Source: CAVWCQ01 sp963753545 (lineage in GTDB: Bacteria; Chloroflexota; Anaerolineae; Aggregatilineales; Aggregatilineaceae). From it: DNA of 64,000 nucleotides. Positions 20,732-29,732 of the stretch are shown here, piece after piece. The DNA lies in the NCBI GenBank assembly GCA_963753545.1, contig CAVWCQ010000010.1, positions 15,104-79,103 on the forward strand, given 5' to 3'. Position 1 is the first letter of the stretch. The number at the start of each line of letters is the position of its first letter. The translations under genes were made by a program, and so were the position numbers. The notes under the pieces were generated by a model. The model ran no database searches, was not told the origin of the DNA, and saw nothing but the letters and a program-made list of their open reading frames with translations.

Positions 20732-22378
20732 TTATATGTTCACGCTGCCGCACACATTGACCTGAACATTCATCGCCTGGAACATGGCTGCTTTGGCTGC
20801 CAGAGCTTTGTCGGCTGCTTCTACCGAGGGTGCATACGCCACCTGAATATGGTTCGCCTTGTGGCGTGCCATGAGTTGATCGCGCGATACGCCGTGTAAT
20901 ACGGCGTGCATAATCGGCCACTCCGGGGTAGTCGCTTGCCAACGCCGTTGAGTTTCCGCTTCAGGGAGTTGAACGACTGTTCCGCGCCCTAAATCAACAT
21001 GCAACTGTCCATCCATGACAAAGACGCGGCTCCAGACAATTTCGCCTGGTTTGCTCACACCTTTGAGTGTTCCTCCGCCGAGGGGGAAGTACATGGGAGG
21101 TTGGCGATCACTGCTGGCATGTGCGTAACCGCCAAAATGGGATGCGGGAGCCGCCCCAGAGATGAGAAACACCCAGACAAAATCATCGATCCCATTGCCT
21201 CGATAATGTTCACCCCACCGGATGTCATGCAGCGTCGTCGCTGGATCGAGCCCCATCGCTGTCCAGACGCGGTTAGTCACCAGCGCATCCAACCCGGCGC
21301 CTTCATCCACTTCATTAAAATGGGGGACTGGCTGTCCAGCAAATAATTCTTTCCCTGTGGCGGGATCGGTGACGGGTGGGCGGTCAGCGTTATTCAAGAG
21401 GCCTTCGGCTAAATCGGACGCAGGAACCATGTCTTTCAATCCCTGTTGATACTGGATGCCTATCGTGGCACAGCCAAACGTATGGGCCATGCGTACGGCT
21501 GCAATATACATCTGAAGCTGTTGGCTGATCTGTTTGTCCGTCAGTTGAGTCGCTTCGTCCTGTCCTGTATTGAAGGTCATACCACGTTCTTCGAGCCATC
21601 TACGCGCCTGCATCGCTTCCTCAGGAATGACCTGACGCATCGCCGCCACCAACGCAGACTGGCTGAGACGTTCTTTATAAATGCCTATCGGATTCAACAG
21701 CTCGTCTTCAATGATGCCGTTGTACATCCCCATACAGCCTTCATCGAATACGCCCAGGATCGCTTTTTCACGTTTAAGCTGCTGAGCGAGTGCGCGGCCC
21801 AAAGCTGCCTCAGACTCTGGAAGCTGTTGAGCGTCAAGTTTACGCACATGGCTGGTATCGTGTGTAATCCGGCCTTCTCTGATCCACTGGCGAATCCCGT
21901 TCAGGAAAAACTCGTCTGTAAAGTTCTCACTCCAAATCGTGCTGTAATGGACACCCATTTTAGTCAGCGAGCCGTTCAGATTGAGCATCCCGACCAGTCC
22001 AGGCCACTCTCCGCTCCAATTGGCAACTGTGAGGATGGGGCCGCGATGGTCACGCAATCCTGCCAGTACATGATGGCTGTACTGCCATACCGCTTCTGCC
22101 ACGATCAAACGAGCTTCAGGGTGGATATTTTCAAACACATCCATTCCCATGCGCTGGCTGGAAATAAAGCCGTGTTTCTCAACGGGATCATAGGCATGTC
22201 CCCGCTTGACAGTGATTTCTTGCGCGAAAGCCGCTACGATTTGCTTTTCCATTGCTTCCTGGGCTGGCCAACACATTTGGTTTGCTGACAGACGTAGATC
22301 TCCACTGGCAACGAGTACGGCTTCATTGGACTTAAGCGCTGTAACTTCTTTGAGTTCTGGTAGATGATAAGTAGACAC
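20732..22378 (-). CDS. L-fucose/L-arabinose isomerase-fold sugar isomerase
   Basis: A large (548-residue) cytoplasmic aldose-ketose isomerase-like protein. The frame could open at 22450, but GGAGG five bases before GTG 22378 makes that the likely start (VSTYHLPELKEV). The order of features fits the FucI/AraA fold: an N-terminal sugar-binding Rossmann-like region (GPILTVANWSGEWPGLVGML), VFDEGCMGMYNGIIEDE and FGCATIGIQYQQGLKD in the middle, then a C-terminal barrel (GIDDFVWVFLISGAAPASH, PMYFPLGGGTLKGVS). Catalytic Glu/Asp/His cannot be assigned confidently. It is the last gene of the operon starting at lacI. There is no kinase in the operon, so the ketose product must be handled elsewhere. It is distinct from the shorter FucI-like gene at 52051-53464. 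Confidence 0.75.
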   Translation of the reverse strand: MSTYHLPELKEVTALKSNEAVLVASGDLRLSANQMCWPAQEAMEKQIVAAFAQEITVKRGHAYDPVEKHGFISSQRMGMDVFENIHPEARLIVAEAVWQYSHHVLAGLRDHRGPILTVANWSGEWPGLVGMLNLNGSLTKMGVHYSTIWSENFTDEFFLNGIRQWIREGRITHDTSHVRKLDAQQLPESEAALGRALAQQLKREKAILGVFDEGCMGMYNGIIEDELLNPIGIYKERLSQSALVAAMRQVIPEEAMQARRWLEERGMTFNTGQDEATQLTDKQISQQLQMYIAAVRMAHTFGCATIGIQYQQGLKDMVPASDLAEGLLNNADRPPVTDPATGKELFAGQPVPHFNEVDEGAGLDALVTNRVWTAMGLDPATTLHDIRWGEHYRGNGIDDFVWVFLISGAAPASHFGGYAHASSDRQPPMYFPLGGGTLKGVSKPGEIVWSRVFVMDGQLHVDLGRGTVVQLPEAETQRRWQATTPEWPIMHAVLHGVSRDQLMARHKANHIQVAYAPSVEAADKALAAKAAMFQAMNVQVNVCGSVNI

Positions 22379-22423
22379 TACAACCTCCGCTTGGCTGATC
22401 CCATCTGTGCAGCCTAAGTATAC

Positions 22424-22448
22424 GAGGGAGAAGTATACCTTCTCCCTC
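22424..22448 (-). promoter_or_regulatory. Stem-loop after the double binding-protein gene
   Basis: A 10-bp perfect stem (GAGGGAGAAG / CTTCTCCCTC) with a 5-base loop lies between the binding-protein stop (22475) and the isomerase start (22378). It probably protects the abundant binding-protein mRNA and lowers downstream expression. Confidence 0.7.
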
Positions 22449-22474
22449 ATATTATTATCTACTGCTTCGTTATC

Positions 22475-24646
22475 TTATTGGGCATTGGGACAGGCGAAGG
22501 TATTGCACACATCCTGCGCGTTGTCCGGTGAAACGGTATCGAAGGGCAGCACGACCCACCGCGGCGGAACCACGTGCTGAGTGAGAATTTGATGTGCCCA
22601 TTCGATGGCTTGTCTGCCGCCGGTGGGATAGACAAAAGTCACGCCAAGACGACCCTCAAGGACGGACATGATACCGCCGTCGGGGGTGGGCAGGGCGTCG
22701 ATGCCGATGAACAGCACGTCATCGACGTTAATGCCCGCATCCTGCGCGGCGATATAGGCACCTTCGGCCATTGGGTCGTTATGCCCGTAGAGCACGTCGA
22801 TGTCAGGGTTGGACTGGAAAGCAGCGGCGGCGGCTGGCACAGCCCGCTCCCGCAGCCAGTCGGCATTTTGCGAGAAAACGATATTATCTTCGCTCAAGCC
22901 GCCATCTTCCAGACCCATCCGGAAGCCATCTCCGCGATCCTGCGCGGGCGGTGCGCCTTCCAGACCCCGGATTTCGGCGATCTGGCAGTCTTCGCGACCA
23001 TTGTCCTGGCACCACTGCGCCGCATACTGACCGGCACCTCGTCCAATCGCCACATTGTCCGCACCGATGAACATCGAGTAGTTCGGGTCCACCAGATTAC
23101 GGTCCAGCACGATGACAGGGATGCAGCTTTCCCAGGCCTGCCGTACAATATCGTTCAGCGGAGCAGCTTCGTTCGGGGAAATGATCAACAGGTCGATGCC
23201 CTGCGTCAACAGGTTTTCCACATCACTGACCTGCTTGGCATTATCCTGAGCGGCATCCTGGAAGACGACCTCGAATTCCGGGTACTCCGCTGCCGCCGCT
23301 TCGATCTGGCTGTTCATCGCTTCGCGCCAAGGCTCAGCTTTGTTCGCCTGCGACATGCCGATCACATAGTGATCTTGCACTTCGGGGACCGGACAGCCAT
23401 CGGGTAGGGCCGATCCATTCGCAGGATATTCCCAGCCGGGCAGTACCGTACCTGTGACCATGTCAGGCGTGTACATTGTCCACCCTTCGGCGGCAGGGGG
23501 TGCAGCAACCGCTTCTGGCTCAGCCGTTGCTTCGGGTGTTTCCTGGGCATTAGGGCAGCCAAAGGTATTGCAGACATCCTGCGCGTTGTCCGGGTTGACT
23601 TCATCAAACGGGAGCACTTCCCACAGTGGCGGGTTTACATGTTCTTCCAAAATGAGACGCGCCCATTCGATGGCTTGCATACCGCCAGTAGGATAGACGA
23701 AGGTCACACCCAGACGACCCTCAAGGACGGACATGATACCGCCGTCGGGAGTGGGTAGGGCGTCGATGCCGATGAACAGCACGTCATCGACGTTAATGCC
23801 CGCATCCTGCGCGGCGATATAGGCACCTTCCGCCATGGGATCGTTGTGCCCGTAGAGTACATCGATATCAGGATTGGATTGGAAAGCAGCAGCCGCAGCG
23901 GGCACAGCGCGTTCGCGGAGCCAGTCGGCATTTTGCGAGAAGACGATGTTGTCTTCGCTCAGCCCGCCATCTTCCAGACCCATGCGGAAGCCATCTCCCC
24001 GGTCCTGGGCAGGTGGAGCGCCTTCCAGACCCCGGATTTCAGCGATCTGGCAGTCCTCGCGACCATTGTCCTGGCACCACTGCGCCGCATACTGACCCGC
24101 ACCTCGTCCAATCGCCACATTGTCCGCGCCGATGAACATCGAGTAGTTCGGGTCCACCAGATTGCGGTCCAGCACGATCACGGGGATGCAGCTTTCCCAG
24201 GCCTGCCGTACAATATCGTTCAGCGGAGCAGCTTCGTTCGGCGAAATGATCAACAGGTCGATCCCCTGCGTCAACAGGTTTTCCACATCGCTCACCTGCT
24301 TGGCATTATCCTGAGCGGCATCCTGGAAGACGACCTCGAATTCCGGGTACTCCGCTGCTGCCGCTTCGATCTGGCTGTTCATCGCTTCGCGCCAAGGCTC
24401 AGCTTTGTTCGCCTGCGACATGCCGATCACATAGTGATCTTGTACTTCGGGGACCGGACAGTCCGCTGGCAGTGGGCCTTCAGGACGAGCATCCTCTTGT
24501 ACTGTACCACCAGCCAGCATGTCTTCGGTATAGGGTACCCACCCGCCATCATCCTGGGCGGCGATCTGTTTCGGTGCCATCTGAGGCATCAATGCTGCCA
24601 CAACGACAAACACCACCAATAAATTAAAAACGGTTTTCTTGCTCAC
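22475..24646 (-). CDS. Periplasmic sugar-binding protein with two tandem type-1 binding domains
   Basis: This 723-residue protein is about twice the normal length for a ribose/xylose-type binding protein. GTG 24646 is preceded by AAGGAGG. A signal peptide (MSKKTVFNLLVVFVVVAALM, ending ...AAQ) is followed by domain 1 (residues about 60-365), a Pro/Ala/Glu linker (ETPEATAEPEAVAAPPA), and domain 2 (about 415-723). Both domains start CPVPEVQDHYVIGMSQANKA and continue identically through VIVLDRNLVDPNYSMFIGAD, DVLYGHNDPMAEGAY and FIGIDALPTPDGG. They differ only in the last 40 residues (MQAIEWARLILEEHV versus RQAIEWAHQILTQHV). The DNA of the two copies differs at many silent sites, so this is not an assembly duplicate. 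One membrane-bound or free chain would carry two sugar sites for the single permease downstream. Confidence 0.92.
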   Translation of the reverse strand: MSKKTVFNLLVVFVVVAALMPQMAPKQIAAQDDGGWVPYTEDMLAGGTVQEDARPEGPLPADCPVPEVQDHYVIGMSQANKAEPWREAMNSQIEAAAAEYPEFEVVFQDAAQDNAKQVSDVENLLTQGIDLLIISPNEAAPLNDIVRQAWESCIPVIVLDRNLVDPNYSMFIGADNVAIGRGAGQYAAQWCQDNGREDCQIAEIRGLEGAPPAQDRGDGFRMGLEDGGLSEDNIVFSQNADWLRERAVPAAAAAFQSNPDIDVLYGHNDPMAEGAYIAAQDAGINVDDVLFIGIDALPTPDGGIMSVLEGRLGVTFVYPTGGMQAIEWARLILEEHVNPPLWEVLPFDEVNPDNAQDVCNTFGCPNAQETPEATAEPEAVAAPPAAEGWTMYTPDMVTGTVLPGWEYPANGSALPDGCPVPEVQDHYVIGMSQANKAEPWREAMNSQIEAAAAEYPEFEVVFQDAAQDNAKQVSDVENLLTQGIDLLIISPNEAAPLNDIVRQAWESCIPVIVLDRNLVDPNYSMFIGADNVAIGRGAGQYAAQWCQDNGREDCQIAEIRGLEGAPPAQDRGDGFRMGLEDGGLSEDNIVFSQNADWLRERAVPAAAAAFQSNPDIDVLYGHNDPMAEGAYIAAQDAGINVDDVLFIGIDALPTPDGGIMSVLEGRLGVTFVYPTGGRQAIEWAHQILTQHVVPPRWVVLPFDTVSPDNAQDVCNTFACPNAQ

Positions 24647-24722
24647 GAAAAATCCTCCTTGTTAACTGCATATGGACTATTTGAGCAGGAATTGCACTAG
24701 CTGTATCTCTCCTTTCCATATG

Positions 24723-25808
24723 CTACTCCACTTCCGCAGGTCGAAATTGTTGTAATGCGACGGCTCCCACAACTAAAAGCCCTTTGACTACAAGTTGAGT
24801 GTTGCTCTCGACGTTGTTCAGGCTGAGCATATTGTTCAGGATGTGAAGAATGAACGCGCCAGCAATGGCCCCGATGACAGTCCCTTTGCCCCCGGTCAGG
24901 CTGGCCCCACCGATGACAACTGCTGCAATCGCATTCAGTTCATAATTGACAGCTTCGTTCGGGCTGCCCTGGTTTAACTGCGCGGCATGGACGACCCCTG
25001 CTAGCGCCGCGAAAAAACCGCACAGCATGAACGCCGCAATTTTGATCCGTTTGACAGCCAGACCTGAGAGGCGCGAGGCGGTTTGATTGCCTCCAATGGC
25101 ATAGAGGTACCGCCCAAATGTGGTGTAGCGGAGGACAAGCGTCATGATGATTGCCCCCGCGAACATGATAATGGCAGGTACCGGGATGATTTCGTTGTAA
25201 ATGCGCTTATGCAAAATTTCAAACGCTGGATCAGCGCCGCCCGCTCGGTAGGAAATCGGCACGGCAATATTGTCGGACCAGATGTGGGCCACGCCGCGTG
25301 CAATACTGAGCATGGCTAGAGTCGTCACAAAGGCGGGTATTCGGAATCGCTCCGAGGACCAGCCGTTACACCATCCGATAAATAAACCTAAGGCAAGGGT
25401 GAGCAGAATAGCCTCTTCGGCTGACAAGTGCGAGAGAACGATATCGGTCCCGATTAAGGGAATATGGATGGTCTGTGACCGCATTAGCAGCAGCGCTACC
25501 GTTGTGGCAGACAGCGCCACGACTGAACCCACGGACAGGTCAATTCCCGCGACTAAGATGACAAGGATTTGCCCGGTGGCGAGAATGCCCGTTTCAGCGA
25601 CATCACGGGTCACATTACTAAGATTGCGCTGGCTCAAAAAGATATTTTCGCCGTTACGGATCGGTGAATAGTAGACGGCAAGTAGAAAGACAATAATCAG
25701 ACCGAAGAAACTTTGAAAACGGAAGACAAAAACGAGAGCTTGTCTCCCAACAGTTTTAAGTTGCTGAGCCAACGTAGACCGAGTTGGAGTATTGGTTGTC
25801 GTTCCCAT
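24723..25808 (-). CDS. Sugar ABC transporter permease, RbsC/XylH family
   Basis: A 361-residue inner-membrane permease of the branched-chain-amino-acid/ribose type (BPD_transp_2). Around ten hydrophobic segments are visible, starting FFGLIIVFLLAVYYSP. The family hallmark is VLVAGIDLSVGSVVALSA (near residue 85-102); later come GWCNGWSSERFRIPAFVTTLAMLS, YAIGGNQTASRLSGLAVKRIK and LNAIAAVVIGGASLTGGKGTVIG. The frame is clean. Start ATG 25808 lies two bases after the ATPase stop (25811), so translation is coupled. It pairs with the ATPase upstream and the double-domain binding protein downstream. Confidence 0.93.
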   Translation of the reverse strand: MGTTTNTPTRSTLAQQLKTVGRQALVFVFRFQSFFGLIIVFLLAVYYSPIRNGENIFLSQRNLSNVTRDVAETGILATGQILVILVAGIDLSVGSVVALSATTVALLLMRSQTIHIPLIGTDIVLSHLSAEEAILLTLALGLFIGWCNGWSSERFRIPAFVTTLAMLSIARGVAHIWSDNIAVPISYRAGGADPAFEILHKRIYNEIIPVPAIIMFAGAIIMTLVLRYTTFGRYLYAIGGNQTASRLSGLAVKRIKIAAFMLCGFFAALAGVVHAAQLNQGSPNEAVNYELNAIAAVVIGGASLTGGKGTVIGAIAGAFILHILNNMLSLNNVESNTQLVVKGLLVVGAVALQQFRPAEVE

Positions 25809-25810
25809 CT

Positions 25811-27412
25811 TTAGTTCGCTTCCTGTTCAATGGTATGTTCTTGCTTGCCATTATTAAGTCTCTCGGTGAACCTTGTCGCCGCGTCCATAATCGCATTCTG
25901 ATCGAACTCGTTGCGGTTAAATTCGCCAGTCACTCGTCCATCGCAGAGTACATAGATGCGATCGCAGACGGCGAGGAGTTCTGGCAGCTCACTCGATACC
26001 AAGAGGAAGGCCGTTCCTTGTTGGGCAAGTTGTCCAACAAGATTGTAGATTTCTGCCTTAGCACCGATGTCAATGCCCCGCGTAGGTTCATCCAATAAAA
26101 ATAATTTGATCTTTGCCAGCAAAAATTTCGCTAAAACTACTTTCTGCTGATTGCCGCCGCTCAGATTGCCAACGAGAGTTTTGATGCCAGGAGTCTTAAT
26201 GCGTAGATCTTGTACCACTTTACGGACGGATCGCCGTTCGGAGCGCGAGTCAATAATGGATAAATAGGCGAAGTTTCGTAACGCGGCTAGACTCGCATTT
26301 TCAGACACCGGACGCTCTAGCACCAGGCTTTGACCTTTGCGGTCCTCCGCGATCAATCCAATTCCGCGCGCAATTGCCGCTTTGGGGGAGCGAATTTTGA
26401 CCTCGCGACCTTCTAACCAGATTTTGCCGCTTACAGCTCGGCTGGGATAAACGCCAAAGATCGTTTCGAGGAGTTGGGTTCGTCCTGCTCCCATCAATCC
26501 GGCTATCCCGACGATCTCGCCTCGCTTGACGTAGAGAGATACGTTTTTCACAAGATGACTGCGCCCTTGCTGCAAGTTGAGACCATCCAGTTGCAGCATG
26601 ATATCGCCCAGGTCGACCTGCTGTTTGGGATACAGCACTTCGAGATCACGTCCAACCATCAGGTTAATTAACTGGCGACGAGTTATATCCTGAGCTAGTG
26701 ACGTTCCAGCGACCTTACCGTCACGCAGCACCGTGATCCGATCGGCGAGCGTGAAGATTTCATCCAATCGGTGCGAGATGTAAATCACGGCTACATTGCG
26801 TGCCCGCAGACTTCGAATCACATTAAAGAGGTATTCGACTTCGGTATCGCTCAGGGCCGACGTTGGCTCATCCATAATGATGATCCGTGAATTTAAGTTG
26901 AGCGCTTTCGCTATCTCGACAAGCTGACGCTGCCCGACTCTTAGGCGGTTGATATGACGATTCGTGTCAATATCCAGACCTAGATCGGACATGATTTTTT
27001 GGGCAGTACGGCGGATACTCCGTCTGTTGATAATCACCCCGGCTATTTTGTGCTCACGTCCTAAAAATATGTTTTCATACACCGTCAGCTCAGGTATCAG
27101 ATTGAGTTCCTGATGGATCATGGCGATCCCGTTATGTTGAGCCTCGCGGGTGTTATGGAACGTCACTGGGGTGTCGTTGAGTAAAATCTGACCATCATAC
27201 CCTGTATAAACACCACTCATGATATTCATGAGCGTTGACTTTCCAGCACCGTTCTCTCCGACCAACGCATGGACTTCGCCTAAACGAACATCAAAGCTTA
27301 CATTATTGAGTGCTACTACACCTGGAAAGCGTTTGGTAATGTTCTTCATCCGCAAGATGACTTGCGAGTCGTCCTGTGGATTGTTTTCTGATATTTCAGG
27401 TACTGCTACCAT
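25811..27412 (-). CDS. Sugar ABC transporter ATPase, RbsA/XylG/MglA family (two nucleotide-binding domains)
   Basis: A 533-residue fused double ATPase that energises import. Domain 1: Walker A GENGAGKST (about residues 53-61), IHQELNLIPELTVYENIFLGRE, signature-region LRVGQRQLVEIAKAL and Walker B IIIMDEPTSALSDTE. Domain 2: GLMGAGRTQLLETIFG (degenerate Walker A, usual for the family), AEDRKGQSLVL, LSGGNQQKVVLAKFLL and LFLLDEPTRGIDIG. The length and both halves are standard. The frame is intact, with ATG 27412 three bases after the lacI stop. It is the second gene of a five-gene operon. Confidence 0.95.
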   Translation of the reverse strand: MVAVPEISENNPQDDSQVILRMKNITKRFPGVVALNNVSFDVRLGEVHALVGENGAGKSTLMNIMSGVYTGYDGQILLNDTPVTFHNTREAQHNGIAMIHQELNLIPELTVYENIFLGREHKIAGVIINRRSIRRTAQKIMSDLGLDIDTNRHINRLRVGQRQLVEIAKALNLNSRIIIMDEPTSALSDTEVEYLFNVIRSLRARNVAVIYISHRLDEIFTLADRITVLRDGKVAGTSLAQDITRRQLINLMVGRDLEVLYPKQQVDLGDIMLQLDGLNLQQGRSHLVKNVSLYVKRGEIVGIAGLMGAGRTQLLETIFGVYPSRAVSGKIWLEGREVKIRSPKAAIARGIGLIAEDRKGQSLVLERPVSENASLAALRNFAYLSIIDSRSERRSVRKVVQDLRIKTPGIKTLVGNLSGGNQQKVVLAKFLLAKIKLFLLDEPTRGIDIGAKAEIYNLVGQLAQQGTAFLLVSSELPELLAVCDRIYVLCDGRVTGEFNRNEFDQNAIMDAATRFTERLNNGKQEHTIEQEAN

Positions 27413-27415
27413 AGC

Positions 27416-28435
27416 CTACAAACTCCTCTTTTGCAGGTTAGACCCACATGATTCGCGCACCACCAATCGCGGCTGCAACGTCACGGTTCGGATTGGGGCA
27501 TTGGGATCTGCTAAACGGCGCAGGAGAAGTTGGACGGTTTCCTGACCGAGTTCATATGTTGGCTGCGAAACAGCGGTGAGGGGAGGGCAGAGTTCACTAG
27601 ACCAGGGCATATCGTCAAAACCCACCAGGGCTATATCCTGAGGAATTCGGACTCCTTGTTCACGCATAGCTCGTAGTGCTCCCAGCGTCATTAAATTATT
27701 GGCGACAAAAATCGCCTGAGGCGGCTTCGCAGCGGCAATGAATTCCTGTGCCAGACGATAGCCACTTTCCGTCTTAAAATCACCGACTTTGATCAATCTC
27801 TCATCGATTTTGAGTCCAGCCGTGGTCATCGCTTTGCGATACCCTTCGTATCGCTCTTGCCCTGTGGTTAAATGAGGTGACCCACCGATGATACCAATTC
27901 GTTCATAGCCAATATCAATTAAATGTCTAACGGCGAGGTACGCACCGTTCACATTATCAATTGTGACGGCATCTGCCTCGAAATTAGCTGCGCGACGGTC
28001 CAGAAGAATTATTGGTATTTTCAGTCGTTGAAGTTCCGTGAAATCCTTACTGGCGCTGGTGGGGGAGATGATCAGACCGGCAACCTGTTCGGCTTGCATT
28101 ACCTGTAGGTACATCTGCTGCTTGGCCGGGTCTTCATCTGTATTGCATAAAACTACGCTCATTTGGTGAGCATACGCTGTATCTTCGACACCTCGAACAA
28201 CCGAAATAAAAAAGGGGTTTTCGATATCGGAAATGATAAGCCCCAGGACATCGCTGGAACTAGCCCTCAAGCGGCGGGCCGCACGATTAGGCTGGTATCC
28301 TAATGAGCGCACCGCCTCAAGAACCCGGCTACGCAGTTCTTCAGCAACCTTCGGATTGTTGTTCAGAACCCGCGATACGGTTGCTTCAGAAACGGCAGCG
28401 AGATCGGCAACATCTTTAAGTGTAGGGGTTGTCAT
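27416..28435 (-). CDS. LacI-family transcriptional regulator
   Basis: A 339-residue repressor. The N-terminal helix-turn-helix is classic: TLKDVADLAAVSEATVSRVL, then a hinge helix (QPNRAARRLRASSSDVLGLI). The C-terminal sugar-sensing domain resembles periplasmic binding proteins (IISDIENPFFISVVRGVED, IILLDRRAANFEADAVTIDN, GIIGGSPHLTTGQERYEGY, VGFDDMPWSSELCPPLTAVS). It is first in the operon with the sugar transporter and isomerase. An 18-bp palindromic operator and a strong promoter lie about 170-220 bases upstream, so it most likely represses its own operon and is relieved by the transported sugar. Confidence 0.94.
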   Translation of the reverse strand: MTTPTLKDVADLAAVSEATVSRVLNNNPKVAEELRSRVLEAVRSLGYQPNRAARRLRASSSDVLGLIISDIENPFFISVVRGVEDTAYAHQMSVVLCNTDEDPAKQQMYLQVMQAEQVAGLIISPTSASKDFTELQRLKIPIILLDRRAANFEADAVTIDNVNGAYLAVRHLIDIGYERIGIIGGSPHLTTGQERYEGYRKAMTTAGLKIDERLIKVGDFKTESGYRLAQEFIAAAKPPQAIFVANNLMTLGALRAMREQGVRIPQDIALVGFDDMPWSSELCPPLTAVSQPTYELGQETVQLLLRRLADPNAPIRTVTLQPRLVVRESCGSNLQKRSL

Positions 28436-28600
28436 TAAAAGCCCTTAAAAGCGACTAGTTCGAGTAATCGTTTTCTCGTTTTTCTTTTATAGACAGGTTA
28501 AGACCACTACTACAAGCTGACGATTATTTCACATGTTACAGGAGAAATTAGATGAATGAACGGCAAGAGTTTTATGAGTTGAGTCGTCTTGGTGCGATGT

Positions 28601-28618
28601 TGAGAAATCGATTTCTCA
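28601..28618. promoter_or_regulatory. LacI-type operator
   Basis: TGAGAAATCGATTTCTCA is a perfect 18-bp palindrome centred on CG, the form LacI proteins bind (GAAAnCGnTTTC). It sits immediately downstream of the promoter -10 box at 28627-28632, so bound repressor would block initiation or clearance. Confidence 0.85.
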
Positions 28619-28626
28619 TTATTACC

Positions 28627-28655
28627 ATAATAAGAGTGTTTGTTTGTATTGTCAA
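28627..28655 (-). promoter_or_regulatory. Sigma-70 promoter of the lacI-sugar operon
   Basis: On the minus strand TTGACA (28655-28650) is followed after exactly 17 bases by TATTAT (28632-28627). Transcription would start near 28620, inside the operator. The leader to lacI is about 185 bases. Confidence 0.85.
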
Positions 28656-28700
28656 GTAGCTTACCTGAATAGAAAGGGAAGGTCTTGTATTTCGTCATTG

Positions 28701-28720
28701 CAGGGCAAAAAATCAATCCC
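28701..28720. repeat. Solo IS-end fragment
   Basis: GGGCAAAAAATCAATCC matches the terminal repeat of the IS-like elements at 19208 and 63703, but no partner end is nearby. It abuts the left arm of the element at 28727. Confidence 0.5.
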
Positions 28721-28726
28721 GTAAAT

Positions 28727-29282
28727 CGCGGAAATTACATTTCAGCCTCAAAATCACTGTTATGCCGCTCGATAGTAATCGTGGATGAGGCCCCCTAAAA
28801 CGTCACGGCGATGAATAATGTGAAAGCTGGCCCCCAGGCTTATGTTCTCGCCAACCGACAGTCTGTGTCCAGGTTGTATGAAATGCAGGGCCAGTATGTC
28901 AGAGCCGTCGAACTGCTGGCCCTGCTCATCAACCATCCGGTAACGATGCCCTACGACAAACCTCCCGCCCAGGTCGCCCTAAACAGCTTGCGTGCCAGGT
29001 TATATTTCCCCTGGGTTACGAGCGTGGGAAAACGCTTGACCTCAACGTCGTGGTTGCGGAACTGCTCGAGGATAACTGAAACTCTGCTTCGACCGCCTTT
29101 TAGATGCCTGAACCGTAATTTTCAGTGTTCCCGTCGATAGGGGATTATTGTTGGCATACAGCTATCCTCAAATACGTAAAGGGAAAAGCTGTTCGGATTG
29201 AGTTTTTCAATCCTACAGCCTCATTCACGATTACTATCGAGCGGCGTAATAGCTATTTTTGAGTTCAGATGTAATTTCCGCG
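28727..29282. mobile_element. 556-bp element with 65-bp imperfect inverted repeats
   Basis: The arms 28727-28791 and 29218-29282 are inverted copies: both read CGCGGAAATTACAT at the outer end and share CCGCTCGATAGTAATCGTG near the inner end, with a diverged middle. A third copy of the outer end is at 19030. The interior (28811-29079) carries a fragment of an unrelated bacterial gene rather than a transposase. It may be a MITE or a decayed transposon that captured host DNA. Confidence 0.65.
28811..29079 (+). pseudogene. C-terminal fragment of a TPR-type regulator
   Basis: The translated piece SVSRLYEMQGQYVRAVELLA, then INHPVTMPYDKPPAQVALNSLRARL and, after one frame change, YERGKTLDLNVVVAELLEDN and a stop, looks like the C-terminal tail of the large SARP/LuxR or NB-ARC tetratricopeptide regulators common in Chloroflexota. 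The rest of the gene is absent. It lies between the inverted repeats, so it was probably captured or stranded by the element. Confidence 0.5.
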
Positions 29283-29500
29283 CCTCACGACGTCCGAAGT
29301 TTATGTTTTCGAGCCGGACGAAACACTGTCGCCACGGTCACAGCCTGACTACGGATTCGTTCAGCCCACTCTTTTTAGACCAACGCCTCATACCTTGTTC
29401 GACTTTCGGCTGATGATTGTCGGAGTACTTTCCTCTACAATGAACACAGAGAAACATCCGCCCTCTGTGCTAGCCTCTAAAATGAAAGGAAATTGAGCCA
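29283..29500. other. Intergenic stretch without recognisable gene
   Basis: Nothing convincing is encoded. A weak hairpin (CACAGAG...CTCTGTG, about 29446-29470) lies just before the broken secreted gene. Confidence 0.5.
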
Positions 29501-29668
29501 TGGAATCGCGCCGGATACTGATGTTACTGCTCCTGATGGTCGTCTTCGGACCACGAGTGCCGACCCATGCCCAGGAAGAGGTTGGCTGAGCGCGATATAA
29601 CCAGCCTGATTGAACGTGACGGCTGGCCGGAAGATTCGTTGATATTGGAAATAGGGATGGCTTGGTGA
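29501..29668 (+). pseudogene. Small secreted protein, frameshifted
   Basis: ATG 29501 follows AAAGGAAATTGAGCC and begins with a clear signal peptide (MESRRILMLLLLMVVFGP...THAQEE). The frame then stops at once, but one base over it continues (LAERDITSLIERDGWPEDSL, ILEIGMAW, stop). A single inserted G in GAGGTTGG explains this. No family recognised; the mature product would be only about 30 residues, so it may be a remnant. Confidence 0.45.
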
Positions 29669-29732
29669 CCGGTGTCTTTCGGCTTGCGAGCGTCCTGTTT
29701 TGTGGGGAGTGTGTGGCGGATTACCAGGGGAG

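Noticed and set aside
22475..24646. Assembly duplication of the binding-protein gene
   Set aside because: The two halves differ at many silent positions and in their last 40 residues, which a duplicated read would not.
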